Assembly: GCA_024114885.1 (NCBI GenBank)
Contig: CP099425.1
Location: 2,046,001 to 2,110,000, forward strand
Direction of reading: 5' to 3'
Length of the DNA stretch: 64,000 bases
Origin: Septoria linicola
Taxonomy: Eukaryota > Ascomycota > Dothideomycetes > Mycosphaerellales > Mycosphaerellaceae
Position numbers and translations under genes: made by a program
Shown: positions 61,583-64,000 of the stretch, piece by piece
Layout of the letters: each line of letters starts with the position of its first letter
Position numbering within the stretch: the first letter of the stretch is position 1
The notes under the pieces: generated by a model
The model's database searches: none
The model's input: the letters and a program-made list of their open reading frames with translations, nothing else
Told to the model about the DNA's origin: nothing

Positions 61583-64000
61583 CTAGACAGTCAACCGCAA
61601 ACCGCTGCTCGGCGCGCCGATCGCTGACACCTCGCAGACCTTGCATACTGTTCCCTTGTACTTGGTGTGGTATTTTGTGCCATCGAAGGGACAGCTCGTA
61701 CTGGCCTCGCCTGCATATATCGGCGTGAAAGAAGCAGCGCAGATTTCGAATTCGGCGTAAGTATCGTACTCGATTTCAATGGCGTCAGTGGGTGAGCGTT
61801 CGGCAATAGTCTTTAGCTTGCGAGCCTGGGAAGAGGTTAGTCAGGATAGGGTCTAAGCTGTGAAGGGGCTATATTGACTTACGTTGTCCTTGAATTTGGC
61901 ATTCGTGCCGCGCTCGATCAACGCGTTGGCAAAGTTCAGCACACTTCCAAGCTGCTTGTTCTTGTTGGCAAAGTTCATCGCAGAGAAGAGAGCCAAGGTC
62001 TGGTGCTGAGGCTCGATGTCTGGGACAGTGAAGTAGGCCGAAAGCTCGAGACTTCGCTTCTTGGTAGCGTCATCAAACGAGCTGAGATCAGCGGAGCCAC
62101 CAGTCAAGGTTCTCCTCTCAAGCTCGATGGACATGGCGAGCACGTACTGTGCCGCTTGTTGCACGGCCGCAAGGGCCTCCTGTGCTTGACTCTGTGAAGA
62201 TACAGCGTTGACCATGAGCAGTTGCAGTGCCTTCTTGAATGAGGCTCGGCCATCTTCCAGCTTGTTGGCCTTCATTGCGTTCTTGCCGTTAGCGATCTCG
62301 ATAGAAAGCACAGATTCCAGGTCCCTCGGGATGAGCGGCAGAAGTTTCCTCGAGTCTGTCTCGTTCAGTGTCCGTCGAACATAGTTGACCAGAGGCGGAA
62401 GCCCAGCATTGGCTGGCAGATAAGTCCTTGTAGCCTGGAAGATCTCAAGGAAGCGCGCCTCAAGTGGCTTGAAGTTGACGGCACCGACTTGTCGGTTGAG
62501 GAGGTTCATGGCAGTGTCGAAGCTGCCGGCGGCGGCGTGGTCCGCTGCCAGAGGTGAATTGCGTGCCCAGAGATCTGCTTCGCTGCTGCCTGCACCAGCT
62601 TCTGCGCTCTCAACATTGACGAAATCTTCTTCGACTTCGGGAATGGACTCATCACCCATGTCCCAGCCTTCGGCGGCGTCATCGTCATCGCCATCATCGT
62701 CCAAAGCTCCGTTGCCTGCATCGGCTCCATCTTCAACGAGTAGGTCCTCGTCCCCGTAACCGTTCGTGTCCACGACCGCATCGCCATCCTCAGCAGTGAG
62801 CGCCTTCTCGAAAGCGTTGGTACCAGATGGCTTGGTGTACCAGTTGGCCTTGAAAGTCGGGTTGACAGCTTTCGGGGGCGAAACAGGTTTACCAAGAGTA
62901 GGCAGGCTGATCTCTTCTTCTGATAGCCCGCTCGCCTCTAGGATTGCTTGCGCCTCGTCCTCCAGGCCGTGAGACTTAGCCGTCACATATGCAAGCGGGT
63001 ATTGGTCGACCTCCTTCAGCATTTCGACTCGGCTCTGTACATCACCGAGATATATCGAGTTTTGGAAGCGACTTGTGACGTCGCCTCGGTGTTCTGCAAT
63101 CTTGGCCATCCGGTTCAGCTTTTCTTGGTCGCCAGTGGTCAGGTAGAGGAACGATAGCTTGTCAAAGTTGCGCTGTTTCTGGTAAGTCATCTCCACGATC
63201 TTGTGATTTCCATGCGCGAGTGCCTCCGTGCCGAGTCGCTGCCAAAGTTTGGGACGATCGAGCTGCTGTGCCATCTCAACAGCAACATCAAGGTTACCGC
63301 ATTCGATGGCGAGTTCGAATCGTGTTTGTGGATCCTGCACGAATTGCAGGGCAATCTCTGGATAGCCCTTCTTTTGCAGGTAAGAAATGATGCTTTGACC
63401 AACCAGACTTGAATTCTTGATGATGTTGAGCATCTCGTCGTAGTGTCTCTTGACCAGGGCCAGCTTGAAGCGATATTCTGTAGGGTCGATGGTAAGGACC
63501 TTCGGTTTTGCGGCGCGGTCGAGGCAGTACAAGCTGCGACCCTTGACACGCACAAGGTAGACGACATGCTCGAGTGTTCGCACGATTCCGTTGTCGCCGT
63601 TCATGAGCGCGTACTTGACGTGGTTGAGTGTGGAGTACAGCAGTACACCAGCATCGTCCCAAGTCGCGCTCTTGATTCGGATCGTCTCATGAAGGGTGCT
63701 GATCTGCTTGAGCGACTTGTCCACGATAGTGACGTTATGCTTGCTGAGAAGCGCAGCGTGAAGCCCATCCGATGACCAAACAACATATTTCACACCGGCA
63801 ACTGCCAGCTCGGCAAGTTGCTTCTTTTGCTGGATGTCGTAAAGGTATACGTGGGTGGATGCGATCAGGAGCAGACATCCTGTACCGCCAAACACCATGT
63901 CGGTGGTGCCGGCAGGTGGCTTGATCGTCTTGGTCGTTGAGTTTTGAAGGTCCTTGATGTCGATTTGTTGGTTTTGCGAATTGAAAACGGCGAATCTGTT
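61583..64000 (-). CDS. COP1: Coatomer subunit alpha (COPI), N-terminal part outside window
   Basis: Visible exons: 64000-61883 (open to the window end) and 61825-61583, joined across a 57-bp intron (GTAAGT...CCCAG); about 787 codons visible. Coatomer alpha is the large beta-propeller/solenoid subunit of the COPI coat for Golgi-to-ER transport. The visible part begins inside the second propeller (RFAVFNSQNQQIDIKDLQNS, FGGTGCLLLIASTHVYLYD), continues through the helical solenoid (FKLALVKRHYDEMLNIIKNS, ALQFVQDPQTRFELAIECGN) and an acidic linker. The C-terminal epsilon-binding domain ends with Cys-rich ASTSCPFDGTKYHTKYKGTV and CKVCEVSAIG. No lesion is seen. Confidence 0.95.

Overview
This window looks like chromosomal DNA of a filamentous ascomycete, most likely a Dothideomycete of the Mycosphaerellaceae type (inference from gene content). 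Genes are dense and carry few, short introns (47 to about 130 bp) with GT-AG ends and CTAAC- or CTGAC-like branch sites. There are no bacterial-style operons. I saw no rRNA, tRNA, CRISPR or recognisable transposon. About 30 loci can be supported; two run off the window ends.

Layout. 1-14.7 kb is all on the minus strand: a DIM-2-type cytosine DNA methyltransferase (3' end outside), an Inp1-like peroxisome inheritance factor, a secreted alpha/beta hydrolase, a GMC oxidoreductase broken by one in-frame TGA, and an MSC2-type zinc transporter. 15-26 kb holds ALG1, a candidate small gene, a PHD-JmjC histone demethylase (JHD1 type), the SF3b subunit SF3B6/p14, and a conserved fungal protein broken by one TAG. 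26.8-36.5 kb holds a fungal SLATT two-TM protein with an 11-residue repeat tail, a hexapeptide-repeat sugar O-acetyltransferase, a candidate small gene, a seven-TM protein of unknown function, an ArsB/citrate-type permease and a RidA protein.

37-50 kb holds a coiled-coil protein, the splicing helicase PRP2/DHX16, a DUF1993 gene with a frameshift, an MFS permease, an anchorless cytochrome b5 and a SUR1/OCH1-like glycosyltransferase. 50-64 kb holds an acyl-CoA synthetase-like enzyme, a Ser-rich candidate gene, an FLC/TRP-type flavin carrier, a metallophosphoesterase, an F-box-like protein, a small basic candidate gene and the C-terminal half of coatomer alpha (5' end outside).

Most genes are housekeeping: chromatin (DIM-2, JHD1), splicing (SF3B6, PRP2, both acting around the branch site), secretory pathway and glycosylation (ALG1, coatomer alpha, SUR1-like), metal and flavin transport. 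Several pairs are divergent and share a promoter region (MSC2/ALG1, JHD1/SF3B6, 7TM/permease, coiled-coil/PRP2, MFS/cytochrome b5, FLC/phosphoesterase).

The points most worth a second look are the SLATT protein with nine tandem 11-mers, the intact DIM-2 reading frame, the paired CxxCx6CxH motifs in the demethylase, the GPCR-like topology of the orphan 7TM protein, and three otherwise well-preserved genes each interrupted by a single-base change. Coordinates were worked out by hand; exon joins were chosen by splice sites plus frame and family continuity.
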